The notes: generated by a model not told the origin, from the letters alone. A DNA stretch of 64,000 bases from Pseudomonas sp. SST3 (GCF_003325755.1 NZ_QORI02000019.1:1-64000); one strand, 5' to 3'. Counted from the stretch's first letter, positions 1-8,674 are shown. Numbers and translations: made by a program.

Positions 1-271
1 CGGCAAACTGGCGCAAGATTGTGGTCTCGTACAGCGCCTCCTCCATCGCCGGATCGCTGTAGCCGAACCAGTTCTGCATCAAATGTACGCGCAGCATCGC
101 CATCAGCTGATACGCCGGACGACCACCTTCACCCTTGGGGTAGTGCGGCTCGATCAGGGCAATCAAACCCTTCCACGGCACCACCTGATCCATCTCGATC
201 AGGAACAACTCTTTGCGGGTCTGCTTGCGCTTGCCGGCGTACTCGGCGTCGGCGAAGGTCATTTGCTTCAT
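1..271 (-). CDS. IS5-family transposase, N-terminal fragment
   Basis: A 90-codon open frame starts at the ATG complementary to 269-271 (MKQMTFADAEYAGKRK) and runs off the left edge. It carries the N-terminal DUF772-type domain of IS5 transposases, with the phrases FLIEMDQVVPW, HYPKGEGGRPAY, LMAMLRVHLMQNWFGYSD and EEALYETTILRQF. This domain comes before the DDE catalytic core, which is outside the window, so whether the enzyme is intact cannot be judged. About 60 bp separate the start codon from the element end at 336. I recognise the family from remembered IS5-group sequences. Confidence 0.85.
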   Translation of the reverse strand, partial: MKQMTFADAEYAGKRKQTRKELFLIEMDQVVPWKGLIALIEPHYPKGEGGRPAYQLMAMLRVHLMQNWFGYSDPAMEEALYETTILRQFA

Positions 272-336
272 CGGGAAACTCGGGCAACGGGATCGGCGTA
301 TTTCACCAGATTCGGGAAGTCTTTTTCAGACCATCC
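1..336 (-). mobile_element. IS5-family insertion sequence, one end (partial)
   Basis: The window opens inside an insertion sequence whose transposase runs on the minus strand. The element appears to end at 336: read on the minus strand it begins GGATGGTCTGAAAAAG, which resembles the GGAAGGTG-type ends of IS5 elements. The bases just outside, TTAG at 337-340 (CTAA on the minus strand), fit the 4-bp CTAR target duplication of this family. The other end and the second copy of the duplication lie outside the window. It splits the DUF2235 gene to its right. Confidence 0.8.
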
Positions 337-1234
337 TTAGAGGAAAGTTGGCGCGTACTTCGTCTCGCGCTACGAGATGGATAACATCTGTGAAGTATTT
401 CCGAGGCAGGTGCTGTTTCAGCCAAGGCGTGGTGGAACTTTGGATATTTCCCAGATTCGCTAGGCCGGCCACAGAAGCGACGGTGTCGAACAGTCCAATG
501 AATCCCATGTTGATACCGCGTTGATAACGGTGAGTGAAGCTCGAACTGAACGCCCTGCTGTTGTCTTGCAACGCTCTCCTTAAGGGCCCGTCTATGCCTC
601 GAACGATTTCGTTAGCGAAGTGCTTTGCTGCAGCGGCACCGCGACTAAAGCCAAAAGTATCGAAAATTAGCGAGTTGATCTCACTGTCTGGATACTCTCT
701 ATTAAGTCTATCGATCAGGTCTTTGATCCCGTTAAAGGCTTTCTGTACGCACCCTGCGACGCCCGTATCACCTCGGCCCGCCCCCAAGCCTAGCGCGCTA
801 TCTTTTTCACCTGCGTTGGTGCCGATGCCATCGATATACAGCTTACGAAAGGCATGCTTTTGCGAACCGGTGCCCTCAGGGGACGGAGGAGCGTGGTACA
901 GCTCGCTCAGTTTTTTGATATTGGTAACGTCGTTTCCATAGCTACTGCTTGGGTCAGCCATATAGAGTTTGCAGCTAGTTGCCAGATCTTCTGGCTTGAT
1001 CGGGTGATGTGCACCGCAGGCGATACCTAGTGCGGTGTTGGTCGCGTTGTTGCCGGTGCCGTCGAAAAACACGCCGATACGCAGGGCCAGCTGTGTCTTT
1101 TTGGCTGGCTTGGCGGGTTGCTTGGCGTGGCGTTCATATTCCGCCCAACGCTGGACATGGATGTCGACCGGCTCGATGTTTCGCAGCTCGGCTTCACGCT
1201 TGGCTTGCGGAATGTTGGGGACGTAACCGCTCAT
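326..1234 (-). pseudogene. DUF2235 phospholipase-type T6SS effector, truncated by IS
   Basis: This reads as the N-terminal ~300 residues of a DUF2235 alpha/beta hydrolase, the fold of type VI secretion phospholipase effectors (Tle). The start chosen is MSGYVPN, with GGAAAGG about 8 bp upstream; a further in-frame start lies 21 bp upstream. Visible parts are IGVFFDGTGNN, the nucleophile motif GFSRG and a later FDTVASV segment that normally supplies the acidic residue. The frame continues naturally to ARDEVRANFPL and then enters the IS, where it stops after three foreign codons. The family's C-terminal HSDIGGGY-type block with the catalytic His is missing, so the product should be inactive. Base composition looks lower in GC than the flanking gcd genes. 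No VgrG, adaptor or immunity gene is visible. Confidence 0.75.
337..340. repeat. probable IS target-site duplication (one copy)
   Basis: TTAG directly abuts the inferred IS end. It matches the 4-bp CTAR/YTAG target preference of IS5 elements. The partner copy would lie left of the window. Confidence 0.5.
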
Positions 1235-1381
1235 GCTTCTACCTTTCCCTGGCAAGTGAGGCTGGATGATCTTGGGTGGACAGGCGCCGTCGAGCTACAT
1301 CCTGTTGGTCACGGCGCGGAAGGTAGTAGGAACGACAGCCAGCGTCGATTCAAGCAGCCCGTTCACAAAGCGTGCGGTCGG

Positions 1382-1401
1382 CCTGGCGGTTTCGAGCCAG
1401 G
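1382..1401 (-). terminator. weak stem-loop downstream of gcdR
   Basis: A CCTGGC / GCCAGG stem with an 8-nt loop lies 11 bp past the gcdR stop. There is no U-tract, so termination is only a possibility. Confidence 0.25.
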
Positions 1402-1411
1402 AACAGCATTT

Positions 1412-2332
1412 TCACTGTGGTGCGATCGGAGCCTGCTGCGCCGTCCAGGCGCGGGCTTCGGCGAGCAGCCAGTCGCGAAAGGCATTCATGGCGGATGATT
1501 CCACGCGGCGTTCGGGAATCATCAGGTGGTAGGCCTGTCCTTCAAGTCGATAGGCGTGCGGATGCGCGATTATCAGGCGCCCCTCTGCGAGCTCTCGCTG
1601 GATCAGGAAGGGCGGGATCAGCGCGACGCCCATCTGGTGTTCGGCGGCCTGGGCGAGCATCGAGAACAGCTCTAGTCGCGGACCGGTCATGTCCCGCGCC
1701 ACTTTCATCCCCAGCGAGTCGAACCACTGCCGCCAGGCGTAGGGCCGTGTGGTCTGCTGCAACAAGGGCATTTCAGCGATGGTCCGTGGCGCTAGCGTGT
1801 CCCCGCTCTTCAGCAGGGCAGGGCTGCACACCGGCACCGACTGTTCCGGCATCAGCGGATGTGCGGCGGTACCGGACCAGTCGCCATCGCCGAAATAGAT
1901 CGCCGCGTCGAACTCGGTGTCAGCGAACAGGAAGGGGCGGGTGCGGTTCGTCAGGTTGACGGTTATTTCCGGGTGCAACGCCTGAAACTGCCGCAGCCGT
2001 GGCAGCAGCCATTGCGTGCCAAAGGTTGGCACCAGCGCCAATTCGATGGTCTGCGCACCCTGTTGGCCCATCACTGACAGCGTATCGCGCTCCACCGCAT
2101 CAAGCTGGCTGGCGACTCGTCGCGCATAAGATTGCCCGGCCTCGGTCAGTTTCACGCCGCGGCGGGAACGGCGGAACAGTTCCAGCCCGAGGAACTCTTC
2201 CAGCCCGCCGATCTGTCGGCAGATTGCGCTCTGGGTCAGCGCCAGCTCTTCGGCAGCACGGGTAAAGCTCTGGTGGCGTGCGGCCGCTTCGAAGGCGATG
2301 AGCGCGGCGGTGCTGGGAATCTTGCGGCGCAT
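1412..2332 (-). CDS. gcdR: LysR-type regulator of glutaryl-CoA dehydrogenase
   Basis: A 306-residue LysR-family regulator, the usual length. The winged helix-turn-helix occupies about residues 5-64 (FEAAARHQSFTRAAEELALTQSAIC region), followed by the two-lobed effector domain. Its start is divergent from gcdH with about 185 bp between, the arrangement known for GcdR, which activates gcdH in Pseudomonas in response to glutarate or glutaryl-CoA. The specific name rests on this context and on sequence memory; the LysR assignment itself is secure. Confidence 0.85.
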   Translation of the reverse strand: MRRKIPSTAALIAFEAAARHQSFTRAAEELALTQSAICRQIGGLEEFLGLELFRRSRRGVKLTEAGQSYARRVASQLDAVERDTLSVMGQQGAQTIELALVPTFGTQWLLPRLRQFQALHPEITVNLTNRTRPFLFADTEFDAAIYFGDGDWSGTAAHPLMPEQSVPVCSPALLKSGDTLAPRTIAEMPLLQQTTRPYAWRQWFDSLGMKVARDMTGPRLELFSMLAQAAEHQMGVALIPPFLIQRELAEGRLIIAHPHAYRLEGQAYHLMIPERRVESSAMNAFRDWLLAEARAWTAQQAPIAPQ

Positions 2333-2421
2333 TGTGCGACAGCCTCACTAATCTGCTGGTGTTCAGGCGCTTTAGGATATCTCGGAGTGACTAAATCGCA
2401 CAGACCGTTGCGAATTACTCG

Positions 2422-2451
2422 TTTGCCGCCTGGCACCGCAGCTTCTAGGAT
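2422..2451 (+). promoter_or_regulatory. possible sigma-70 promoter for gcdH
   Basis: TTTGCC at 2422-2427 and TAGGAT at 2446-2451 are separated by 18 bp in the gcdR-gcdH divergent region. Both hexamers are imperfect, as expected for a LysR-activated promoter. This is an inference from spacing only. Confidence 0.3.
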
Positions 2452-2516
2452 CAATGCATCCGAATGCTGCACCGGGCACTGAGTCCGGTTCATCGCCTAC
2501 GACAAGAGGACCACCC

Positions 2517-3698
2517 ATGGCCGGCAAAGCAAGCTTCAACTGGATCGATCCGCTGCTGCTTGATCAGCAGCTCACCGAAGAAGAGCGCATGGTGCGCGAT
2601 AGTGCCGCGCAGTTCGCTGCCGACAAGCTGGCGCCGCGCGTGCTGGAAGCCTTCCGCCATGAAAGGACCGACCCGGCGATCTTCCGCGAGATGGGCGATA
2701 CCGGTCTGCTCGGCGCGACCATCCCCGAAGCCTACGGCGGCAGCGGCCTGAACTACGTGTGCTACGGCCTGATCGCCCGCGAGGTGGAGCGCATCGATTC
2801 CGGCTACCGCTCGATGATGAGCGTGCAGTCGTCGCTGGTGATGGTGCCGATCAATGAGTTCGGCAATGAGGGAACCAAGCAGAAGTACCTGCCGAAGTTG
2901 GCCAGCGGTGAATTCATTGGCTGCTTCGGCCTGACCGAGCCGAACCACGGTTCCGATCCGGGCTCGATGGTCACTCGCGCGAAAAAGGTCGACGGCGGCT
3001 ACCGCCTGTCCGGCGCGAAGATGTGGATCACCAACAGCCCCATCGCCGACGTCTTCGTGGTCTGGGCGAAGGACGACGAGGGCGCCATCCGCGGCTTCGT
3101 GCTGGAAAAGGGCTGGGAAGGTCTGAGCGCTCCGGCAATTCACGGCAAGGTCGGTCTGCGCGCCTCGATCACCGGTGAAATCGTCATGGACAATGTGTTC
3201 TGCCCGGAAGAGAACGCCTTCCCCGATGTGCGCGGCCTGCGCGGACCCTTCACCTGCCTGGATTCAGCCCGCTACGGCATCAGCTGGGGCGCGTTGGGCG
3301 CCGCCGAGTTTTGCTGGCACACCGCCCGCCAATACACCCTGGACCGCCAGCAATTCGGCCGCCCGCTGGCTGCCAACCAGCTGATCCAGAAGAAGCTCGC
3401 CGACATGCAGACCGAGATCACCCTGGGGCTGCAGGGCTGTCTGCGTCTGGGCCGGATGAAGGACGAGGGCACCGCTGCCGTGGAAATTACCTCGATCATG
3501 AAGCGCAACAGTTGCGGCAAGGCCCTGGACGTGGCGCGCCTGGCCCGCGACATGCTGGGCGGCAACGGCATCAGCGACGAATTCGGCGTGGCGCGTCATC
3601 TGGTCAACCTGGAAGTGGTCAACACCTACGAAGGTACCCACGACGTGCACGCGCTGATTCTCGGCCGCGCGCAGACGGGCATCCAGGCGTTCTTCTAA
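2517..3698 (+). CDS. gcdH: glutaryl-CoA dehydrogenase
   Basis: A 393-residue acyl-CoA dehydrogenase of the glutaryl-CoA type. It oxidises and decarboxylates glutaryl-CoA to crotonyl-CoA with FAD in lysine, hydroxylysine and tryptophan breakdown, passing electrons to ETF. The start MAGKASFNW follows AGAGGA; an in-frame upstream extension from 2454 lacks such a site. Visible motifs are the flavin/substrate segment [14 protein letters not shown] near residue 145, the [11 protein letters not shown] strand, and the C-terminal [10 protein letters not shown], whose Glu is the catalytic base. Length and motifs match the family throughout. The divergent LysR gene and the CoA-transferase downstream support the glutarate role. 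Confidence 0.95.
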   Translation: MAGKASFNWIDPLLLDQQLTEEERMVRDSAAQFAADKLAPRVLEAFRHERTDPAIFREMGDTGLLGATIPEAYGGSGLNYVCYGLIAREVERIDSGYRSMMSVQSSLVMVPINEFGNEGTKQKYLPKLASGEFIGCFGLTEPNHGSDPGSMVTRAKKVDGGYRLSGAKMWITNSPIADVFVVWAKDDEGAIRGFVLEKGWEGLSAPAIHGKVGLRASITGEIVMDNVFCPEENAFPDVRGLRGPFTCLDSARYGISWGALGAAEFCWHTARQYTLDRQQFGRPLAANQLIQKKLADMQTEITLGLQGCLRLGRMKDEGTAAVEITSIMKRNSCGKALDVARLARDMLGGNGISDEFGVARHLVNLEVVNTYEGTHDVHALILGRAQTGIQAFF

Positions 3699-3706
3699 GC
3701 CTGCCC

Positions 3707-3793
3707 GTAGGGTGGATGACGCTTCTCTCATCCACCTTCACTCCCTTGCGGTGGATGGGTAAAGCGTCAGCTAGGCGCGCCGATCCACCCTAC
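3707..3793. repeat. GTAGGGTGG-type inverted-repeat element
   Basis: An 87-bp element bounded by an 11-bp perfect inverted repeat (GTAGGGTGGAT ... ATCCACCCTAC), with further internal pairing between ATCCACC and GGTGGAT and between GACGCTT and AAGCGTC. It fills most of the gap between gcdH and the CoA-transferase. The first 17 bases recur at 56554 in a related element. Confidence 0.75.
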
Positions 3794-3820
3794 GTTCACT
3801 TGAAATTCGAGGCTTCACCC

Positions 3821-5044
3821 ATGTCCGGCGCCCTTTCCCATATCCGCGTCCTCGATCTGTCGCGCGTGCTTGCCGGCCCCTGGGCTGGGCAGATTCTTGG
3901 TGACCTCGGCGCCGAGGTGATCAAGATCGAGCGCCCCCGCACAGGCGATGACACCCGTCACTGGGGACCGCCGTATCTCAAGGATGCGCAGGGCGAGAAC
4001 ACATCGGAAGCCGCCTATTACCTGTCGGCCAACCGTAACAAGCAGTCGCTGACGCTGGACTTCACCCAGCCCGAAGGCCAGCGGATCATTCGCGATCTGG
4101 TCGCCAGCTGCGATGTGCTGCTGGAGAACTTCAAGGTCGGCGGCCTGGCGGCTTACGGGTTGGATTATGAAAGCCTCAAGGCAATCAATCCGAAGCTGAT
4201 CTACTGCTCGATTACCGGCTTCGGCAGTGATGGCCCTTATGCCAATCGTGCTGGTTACGATTTCATGATTCAGGGGCTCGGCGGCCTGATGAGCCTGACC
4301 GGGCGTGCCGAAGGTGAGGAGGGCGCCGGGCCGGTCAAGGTCGGCGTGGCGCTCACCGACATTCTCACCGGGCTTTACGCCACGGTCGGTGTGCTGGCCG
4401 CGCTCAATCACCGCGAGCAGACGGGGGTGGGCCAGCATGTCGAGCTGGCGCTGCTGGACGTGCAGGTCGCCTGTCTGGCCAACCAGGCCATGAACTACCT
4501 CACCACCGGCGTGTCACCCAAACGCATGGGGAACGCGCACCCGAACATCGTGCCCTATCAGGATTTCCCCACCGCCGACGGCGATATCATTCTCACCATC
4601 GGAAACGACGGACAGTTCCGCAAGTTCGCCGAAGTCGCCGGACATCCGGAGTGGGCGACCGATGACCGTTTCGCCAGCAACAAGGCGCGTGTGGCCCATC
4701 GTCAAGAACTGGTGCCGATGATTCGCCAGGTCACGGTGTTCCGCACCACAGCCGAATGGGTGGCGGCGCTGGAGCAGGCCGGGGTGCCGTGCGGGCCAAT
4801 CAACGATCTGGCGCAGGTGTTTGCCGACCCGCAGGTGCAGGCGCGCGGGCTGCACGTCGAAATGCCGCATCAATTGGCGGGAAGCGTGCCGCAGGTGGCC
4901 AGTCCGATCCGTCTTTCCGAAACGCCGGTGGAATACCGCAAGGCGCCGCCATTGCTCGGTGAGCACAGCGAAACAGTGCTGCACGAACTGCTTGGCCTGA
5001 GCTTCGAGAAGATCCTTTCCCTGCGCCAGTCCGGCGTGATCTGA
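3821..5044 (+). CDS. CaiB/BaiF family CoA-transferase, probably glutarate-linked
   Basis: A 407-residue class III CoA-transferase. These enzymes move CoA between acids through an aspartyl-CoA intermediate. The start MSGALSHIRVLDLSRVLAGP follows the repeat-filled spacer; the reading frame is open much further upstream but that part lies in the wrong frame over gcdH. Asp180 in GVALTDILTGLYA fits the catalytic aspartate, and the N-terminal GDLGAEVIKIERP and GYDFMIQGLGG are family hallmarks. Next to gcdH, such a gene likely activates glutarate using succinyl-CoA or another acyl-CoA donor; that substrate is inferred from context. Confidence 0.88.
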   Translation: MSGALSHIRVLDLSRVLAGPWAGQILGDLGAEVIKIERPRTGDDTRHWGPPYLKDAQGENTSEAAYYLSANRNKQSLTLDFTQPEGQRIIRDLVASCDVLLENFKVGGLAAYGLDYESLKAINPKLIYCSITGFGSDGPYANRAGYDFMIQGLGGLMSLTGRAEGEEGAGPVKVGVALTDILTGLYATVGVLAALNHREQTGVGQHVELALLDVQVACLANQAMNYLTTGVSPKRMGNAHPNIVPYQDFPTADGDIILTIGNDGQFRKFAEVAGHPEWATDDRFASNKARVAHRQELVPMIRQVTVFRTTAEWVAALEQAGVPCGPINDLAQVFADPQVQARGLHVEMPHQLAGSVPQVASPIRLSETPVEYRKAPPLLGEHSETVLHELLGLSFEKILSLRQSGVI

Positions 5045-5122
5045 TCCTTGCGCGCCTGAACTCTCGAGACGCTTGGCTATCTTTATTCCTGTACCCTGGA
5101 TTTTTGGATGGACGAGCGAATC

Positions 5123-5731
5123 ATGCAGACGCAGCGTTATCGAATCACCGGACAGCTGATGGCTGTCGTGTTCATGTCCTGGCTGCTGGCCGGCTGCGGC
5201 ATCAATAACATTCCCCAATACGACGAGCAGGTGAAGTCGGCCTGGTCTCAGGTGGAAAACCAGTACCAGCGCCGCGCCGACCTCATTCCCAATCTGGTTG
5301 AGACCGTCAAAGGCTTTGCCCGTCAGGAGCAGGAAACCCTGACCGCGGTCATCGAAGCTCGCTCGCGGGCTACCTCGATTCAGCTCAGCGCGGACGATCT
5401 CGACGACCCGCAGAAGCTGCAGCAATTCCAGCAGGCGCAAAACCAGCTGACCGGCGCCTTGAGCCGGTTGATGGCGGTGTCCGAGCGCTACCCGGACCTG
5501 AAATCCAATCAGAACTTCCTTGCGCTGCAGTCGCAGCTCGAAGGCACCGAGAACCGTATTGCCGTGGCACGCCGCGACTTCATCGCTGCTGTTGAGCGTT
5601 ACAACACCGAGATCCGGACGTTTCCCGGGCGTATCTGGCACAGCCTGATGTACAGCGACATGCCGATCCGCGAGAACTTCGAGGCGACGGCGGAGAACGC
5701 CGAGCAGGCGCCGCAAGTGCAGTTTCAATGA
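5123..5731 (+). CDS. lemA: LemA family lipoprotein
   Basis: A 202-residue LemA-type envelope protein. The N-terminal hydrophobic stretch ends in the lipobox LLAGC, so the mature protein is probably lipid-anchored. The body shows the LemA signature YDEQVKSAWSQVENQYQRRADLIPNLVETVKGFA and later helical segments ending in the ERYNTEIRTFPG type motif. The start at 5123 is preferred because GGACGAG sits just upstream; an in-frame ATG at 5108 is possible. Its stop overlaps the start of the next gene (ATGA), so the two are likely translationally coupled. The biochemical role of LemA is unclear. Confidence 0.9.
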   Translation: MQTQRYRITGQLMAVVFMSWLLAGCGINNIPQYDEQVKSAWSQVENQYQRRADLIPNLVETVKGFARQEQETLTAVIEARSRATSIQLSADDLDDPQKLQQFQQAQNQLTGALSRLMAVSERYPDLKSNQNFLALQSQLEGTENRIAVARRDFIAAVERYNTEIRTFPGRIWHSLMYSDMPIRENFEATAENAEQAPQVQFQ

Positions 5732-6486
5732 CGCGTCCGCTTTCGCTGACTCTGGCGCTGCTGTTCTGGGCGAGCGGTGTGGTCGCTCAGGAAGTCGAGC
5801 TGCCGGCACTGAGCGGCAGGGTTGTTGATCAGGCCGAACTGCTCGATACCCAGGCCGAGGCGCGGCTGACCAGCATGCTCGCTGCCCATGAGCAGGCCAG
5901 TGGCGAGCAGGTGGTCGTCGTCACCGTGCCGGACCTCCAGGGGCGCAGCATCGAAGAGTTCGGTGTCGCCTTGGGCCGTGAGTGGGGCATCGGGCAGAAG
6001 GATGAAGACACAGGCGCGCTGCTGATTGTCGCCCGTGACGACCGCCGGGTTCGTATTGAAGTCGGCTACGGTCTGGAGGGGCGGCTCACTGATGCGCAGT
6101 CGTCAGTCATCATCAACCGCATCATCACCCCCGCTTTCCGCGACGGCGACTTTACCCGCGGGATTACCGAGGGCGCGGCCGCGATGGTTCAGGTGCTGGG
6201 AGGTGATCCGCTGCAGACGGCTGCGATGCGTCCGGCCATGCCCATGGGGGCGCAGGAGCCCGGCGGGCTTGGCATTTTGGGCTTCTTCCTGATGCTGGTG
6301 GCGATCTTTGTGATTGGTGGCGGACGGGGCGGTCGTGGCGGCGGCCGCGGAGCGGGACGTGCGCTGCTCCTCGGTGCGCTGCTCGGCGGCATGGGTCGTG
6401 GTGGCGGAGGCGGCTTTGGCGGAGGAGGCGGCTTCGGCGGTGGTGGCGGCGGCTTTGGCGGCGGTGGTGCCTCCGGTGGTTGGTGA
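5728..6486 (+). CDS. TPM-domain protein, YgcG type, with glycine-rich tail
   Basis: A 252-residue protein with a signal peptide (LTLALLFWASGVVAQ), a TPM domain over about residues 25-155 (GRVVDQAELLD, EQVVVVTVPDL, RDDRRVRIEVGYGLEG, IINRIITPAFRDGDF), then a transmembrane segment (GLGILGFFLMLVAIFVIGG) and a tail composed almost wholly of Gly with Phe/Arg. TPM proteins next to LemA are common, often annotated YgcG or methanol dehydrogenase-like. The function is not settled; envelope maintenance or photosystem-like repair roles have been suggested for relatives. It starts inside the lemA stop codon. Confidence 0.88.
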   Translation: MTRPLSLTLALLFWASGVVAQEVELPALSGRVVDQAELLDTQAEARLTSMLAAHEQASGEQVVVVTVPDLQGRSIEEFGVALGREWGIGQKDEDTGALLIVARDDRRVRIEVGYGLEGRLTDAQSSVIINRIITPAFRDGDFTRGITEGAAAMVQVLGGDPLQTAAMRPAMPMGAQEPGGLGILGFFLMLVAIFVIGGGRGGRGGGRGAGRALLLGALLGGMGRGGGGGFGGGGGFGGGGGGFGGGGASGGW

Positions 6487-6543
6487 CGACGGTGTGACCG
6501 GCCTCACCCCGAGCATCCACCCAGCGCGCAGCACACTGAGCGA

Positions 6544-6567
6544 CGCGGCAGCATTTATTCAGCCGCG
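6544..6567 (+). repeat. small inverted repeat in the TPM gene gap
   Basis: CGCGGC / GCCGCG pair across a 12-nt AT-rich loop in the 137-bp gap between the two TPM genes. It could be an mRNA hairpin; there is no U-tract, so I do not call it a terminator. Confidence 0.3.
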
Positions 6568-6623
6568 TTGGCCGATGCGTGACCCAACCAATAAGACAAG
6601 AGCCTCTCAATGATGGATACGCA

Positions 6624-7241
6624 ATGACTCTTTTGAGCGAAAACGAGCTGCGGCAGGTAGCCGAGGCGATCGACCGTATCGAGCGTGACACGGATGCCGA
6701 GCTGGTAACGGTGCTGGCAGCGCAGGCCGATGACTATCGCTACATCCCGTTACTCTGGGCGAGTCTGATCTCGCTGCTGGTGCCCGGCGCGCTGCTGTTT
6801 TTCAGCGGCTGGCTGGCCGCCTGGCAGCTGCTGCTGGTGCAATGGCTGACCTTTATCGTACTCGCAGTGATATTCCGTATCCCCAAGCTAACCAGTCGGT
6901 TGATCCCACGCTCGGTCCGCCACTGGCGGGCCTGCAATCTGGCACGGCGTCAGTTCATCGAACTGAACCTGCATCACACGGACGGCGGTACCGGCATGCT
7001 GATCTTCGTCTCCGAGGCCGAGCGTTATGTGGAGATCCTGGTGGATCGAGGCATTTCCAGTCGCATCGATAACAGCGCTTGGGAATCCATCGTCGAGACC
7101 TTTACCCACGATGTGCGTAACGGCAAGGTGTTGGATGGGTTTCTCGGATGCATCGAAGCCTGTGGCTCGCTGCTCTCGCAGCATGTACCGGCGACCCACG
7201 AGCGCAACGAGCTGCCGAATCATCTGGTCGTGCTGCCTTAG
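6624..7241 (+). CDS. second TPM-domain membrane protein
   Basis: A 205-residue protein with a split TPM-like domain. Residues 1-35 (LSENELRQVAEAIDRIERDTDAELVTVLA) resemble the start of TPM. Two transmembrane helices follow (around ISLLVPGALLFFSGWLAAW and LLLVQWLTFIVLAVIF), and the rest of the domain lies after them (TGMLIFVSEAERYVEILVDRGI). Proteins like this (DUF5362/TPM type) commonly follow LemA and YgcG genes. The start at 6624 is chosen for a GGA about 7 bp upstream and alignment of the domain; an in-frame ATG at 6579 would add 15 residues without family similarity. Confidence 0.75.
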   Translation: MTLLSENELRQVAEAIDRIERDTDAELVTVLAAQADDYRYIPLLWASLISLLVPGALLFFSGWLAAWQLLLVQWLTFIVLAVIFRIPKLTSRLIPRSVRHWRACNLARRQFIELNLHHTDGGTGMLIFVSEAERYVEILVDRGISSRIDNSAWESIVETFTHDVRNGKVLDGFLGCIEACGSLLSQHVPATHERNELPNHLVVLP

Positions 7242-7250
7242 CTTTAGAAA

Positions 7251-7279
7251 GAGGGATGTCAGCGCCGCCGACATCCCTC
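7251..7279. terminator. stem-loop between convergent genes
   Basis: A perfect 10-bp stem (GAGGGATGTC / GACATCCCTC) with a 9-nt loop. On the minus strand it is followed by TTTCT, but that reading places it 5 bp beyond the stop of the TPR gene, so it is a plausible terminator for the minus-strand gene and may also stop the LemA/TPM transcript. Confidence 0.7.
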
Positions 7280-7284
7280 TCGCC

Positions 7285-8562
7285 TCAGGCCACGCTGCGC
7301 TGTCGGGCGAGCAACTCACGCTCGCGCTGCAGACCGCGAACCAGGCTGTTCTGATCGCTGCGACGGGCCGCGGCAATCAGTGTCTGGTCGATCAGGTCAC
7401 GTTGTGCGTGGCTACCGCCGAACACGTGGGCCTGGCTGCGAACTGACCGCAACAGCTCGACGCAGCGGCCATATCGACCTTCAACGAACGCCACTGCCGC
7501 TTCCACTGCTGGTGCGCCGATCAGCTGGGTGAAGCGCGCATTGTCATCGTCGCGCTGGCAGGCACGCTGTTGTGCTTCACGCAGCTGGCCGAGCAATTCT
7601 TCGCGACCGCTGCAGGCGAAGGCCATGGCCGCATGGAAGTCGTTGAAGGCATAACGGCCATCCTCGGCCATCGCCGCCCAGCGTTCGGCCACGCCCGTCC
7701 AACGGTTACCCACATCGACCCCTCGTAATTGCAGGCGCCACAGCATCGAGCTGGCATCGATCAGCTCCAGTGCAAGGGTACCTTGATGGCCGTCGATCGG
7801 CCCATCGAAAAGCGCCAGCACTGTTTCGAAGTCGTCTTGCTCCAGGTAGTGCAGCGTCAGGTGCCACCAGTTATGCACGGCGAGCATGCTGTCCTGTTGC
7901 CAGGCCGGATTGCCGCGCATCCAGGCGATGCCTTCCTCGCGGCGGTCCTGCATTTCCAACACGTGGGCGACGGCATGTTGCGCCCAGGCATCGTCGGGCT
8001 GCAGCGACACGGCTTCGCGGCCATAGCGCTCGCCACGCTGATAGTCACCGGTTTCTTCCAACCCGAAGGCGTACATGCCGAGCACGGCGTGATAGCCGGG
8101 AACGGCCGCTGACCAGTCCGGCAAAGCGCGGGCGATACGGTCACGCAGCATGCGGGCATCGCCGGTGAAGAAGTCCAGTTGATGACCTGCCTGCAACGAC
8201 AGCAGGTCATGAGGGTAATCGAGGCTGAGGTCTTCAAGCGTGCGTCCCGATGCATGCCAGCGCCCAGCGATCAACAGTTGCAAGGCCTGTATATGGCGCG
8301 CCTCGCGGTCGTTTTGCGGCAGTGCCTGGGCGTGCTCCAGCGATGCTTGCGCAACCGGTATAGCGGCCGCTTCGGTGCCCAGTAGATAGAGCCAGGCATG
8401 CAGGATGTGGCCCATCACCAGTTCAGGGGAAGCCTCGAGAGCGGCTTCGGTGCTCGCCAGCGAATCGGTGCGCAGGCAGCGAAACTGCGCGAGGGCCTGG
8501 TCCAGCAGGACCTGCGCCTGGCCATTGCAGCCGGTCAGTTGGTAGCCATGTGCGTCTTTCAT
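7285..8562 (-). CDS. TPR-repeat protein, TTC38-like
   Basis: A 425-residue cytoplasmic protein built of helical repeats, resembling the tetratricopeptide repeat protein 38 family (phrases MGHILHAWLYLLGTEA, HYAVLGMYAFGLEETGDYQRGE type, WAQHAVAHVLEMQDRREEGIAWM, WWHLTLHYLEQDDFETVLALFD). No signal peptide or catalytic motif is visible. The start MKDAHGY is preferred because GGAG lies 8 bp upstream; an ATG five codons earlier lacks one. It is divergent from a GlxA-type regulator with about 110 bp between, so that regulator may control it. The molecular role is unknown. Confidence 0.8.
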   Translation of the reverse strand: MKDAHGYQLTGCNGQAQVLLDQALAQFRCLRTDSLASTEAALEASPELVMGHILHAWLYLLGTEAAAIPVAQASLEHAQALPQNDREARHIQALQLLIAGRWHASGRTLEDLSLDYPHDLLSLQAGHQLDFFTGDARMLRDRIARALPDWSAAVPGYHAVLGMYAFGLEETGDYQRGERYGREAVSLQPDDAWAQHAVAHVLEMQDRREEGIAWMRGNPAWQQDSMLAVHNWWHLTLHYLEQDDFETVLALFDGPIDGHQGTLALELIDASSMLWRLQLRGVDVGNRWTGVAERWAAMAEDGRYAFNDFHAAMAFACSGREELLGQLREAQQRACQRDDDNARFTQLIGAPAVEAAVAFVEGRYGRCVELLRSVRSQAHVFGGSHAQRDLIDQTLIAAARRSDQNSLVRGLQRERELLARQRSVA

Positions 8563-8674
8563 TGTTCTATGCTCCATGAGTCCAGTTCGTTGGCAGGTGC
8601 CAACGGAGCCTATAGTCGAGGCGGCAGGGGAGTCGGACTAAAGTCATCCTGGAAACAAAACGGCCATTTCCGCC

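Noticed and set aside
4514..5809. 431-codon minus-strand frame across two genes
   Set aside because: It runs across the CoA-transferase and LemA genes on the other strand, with an Arg/His-rich product without motifs.
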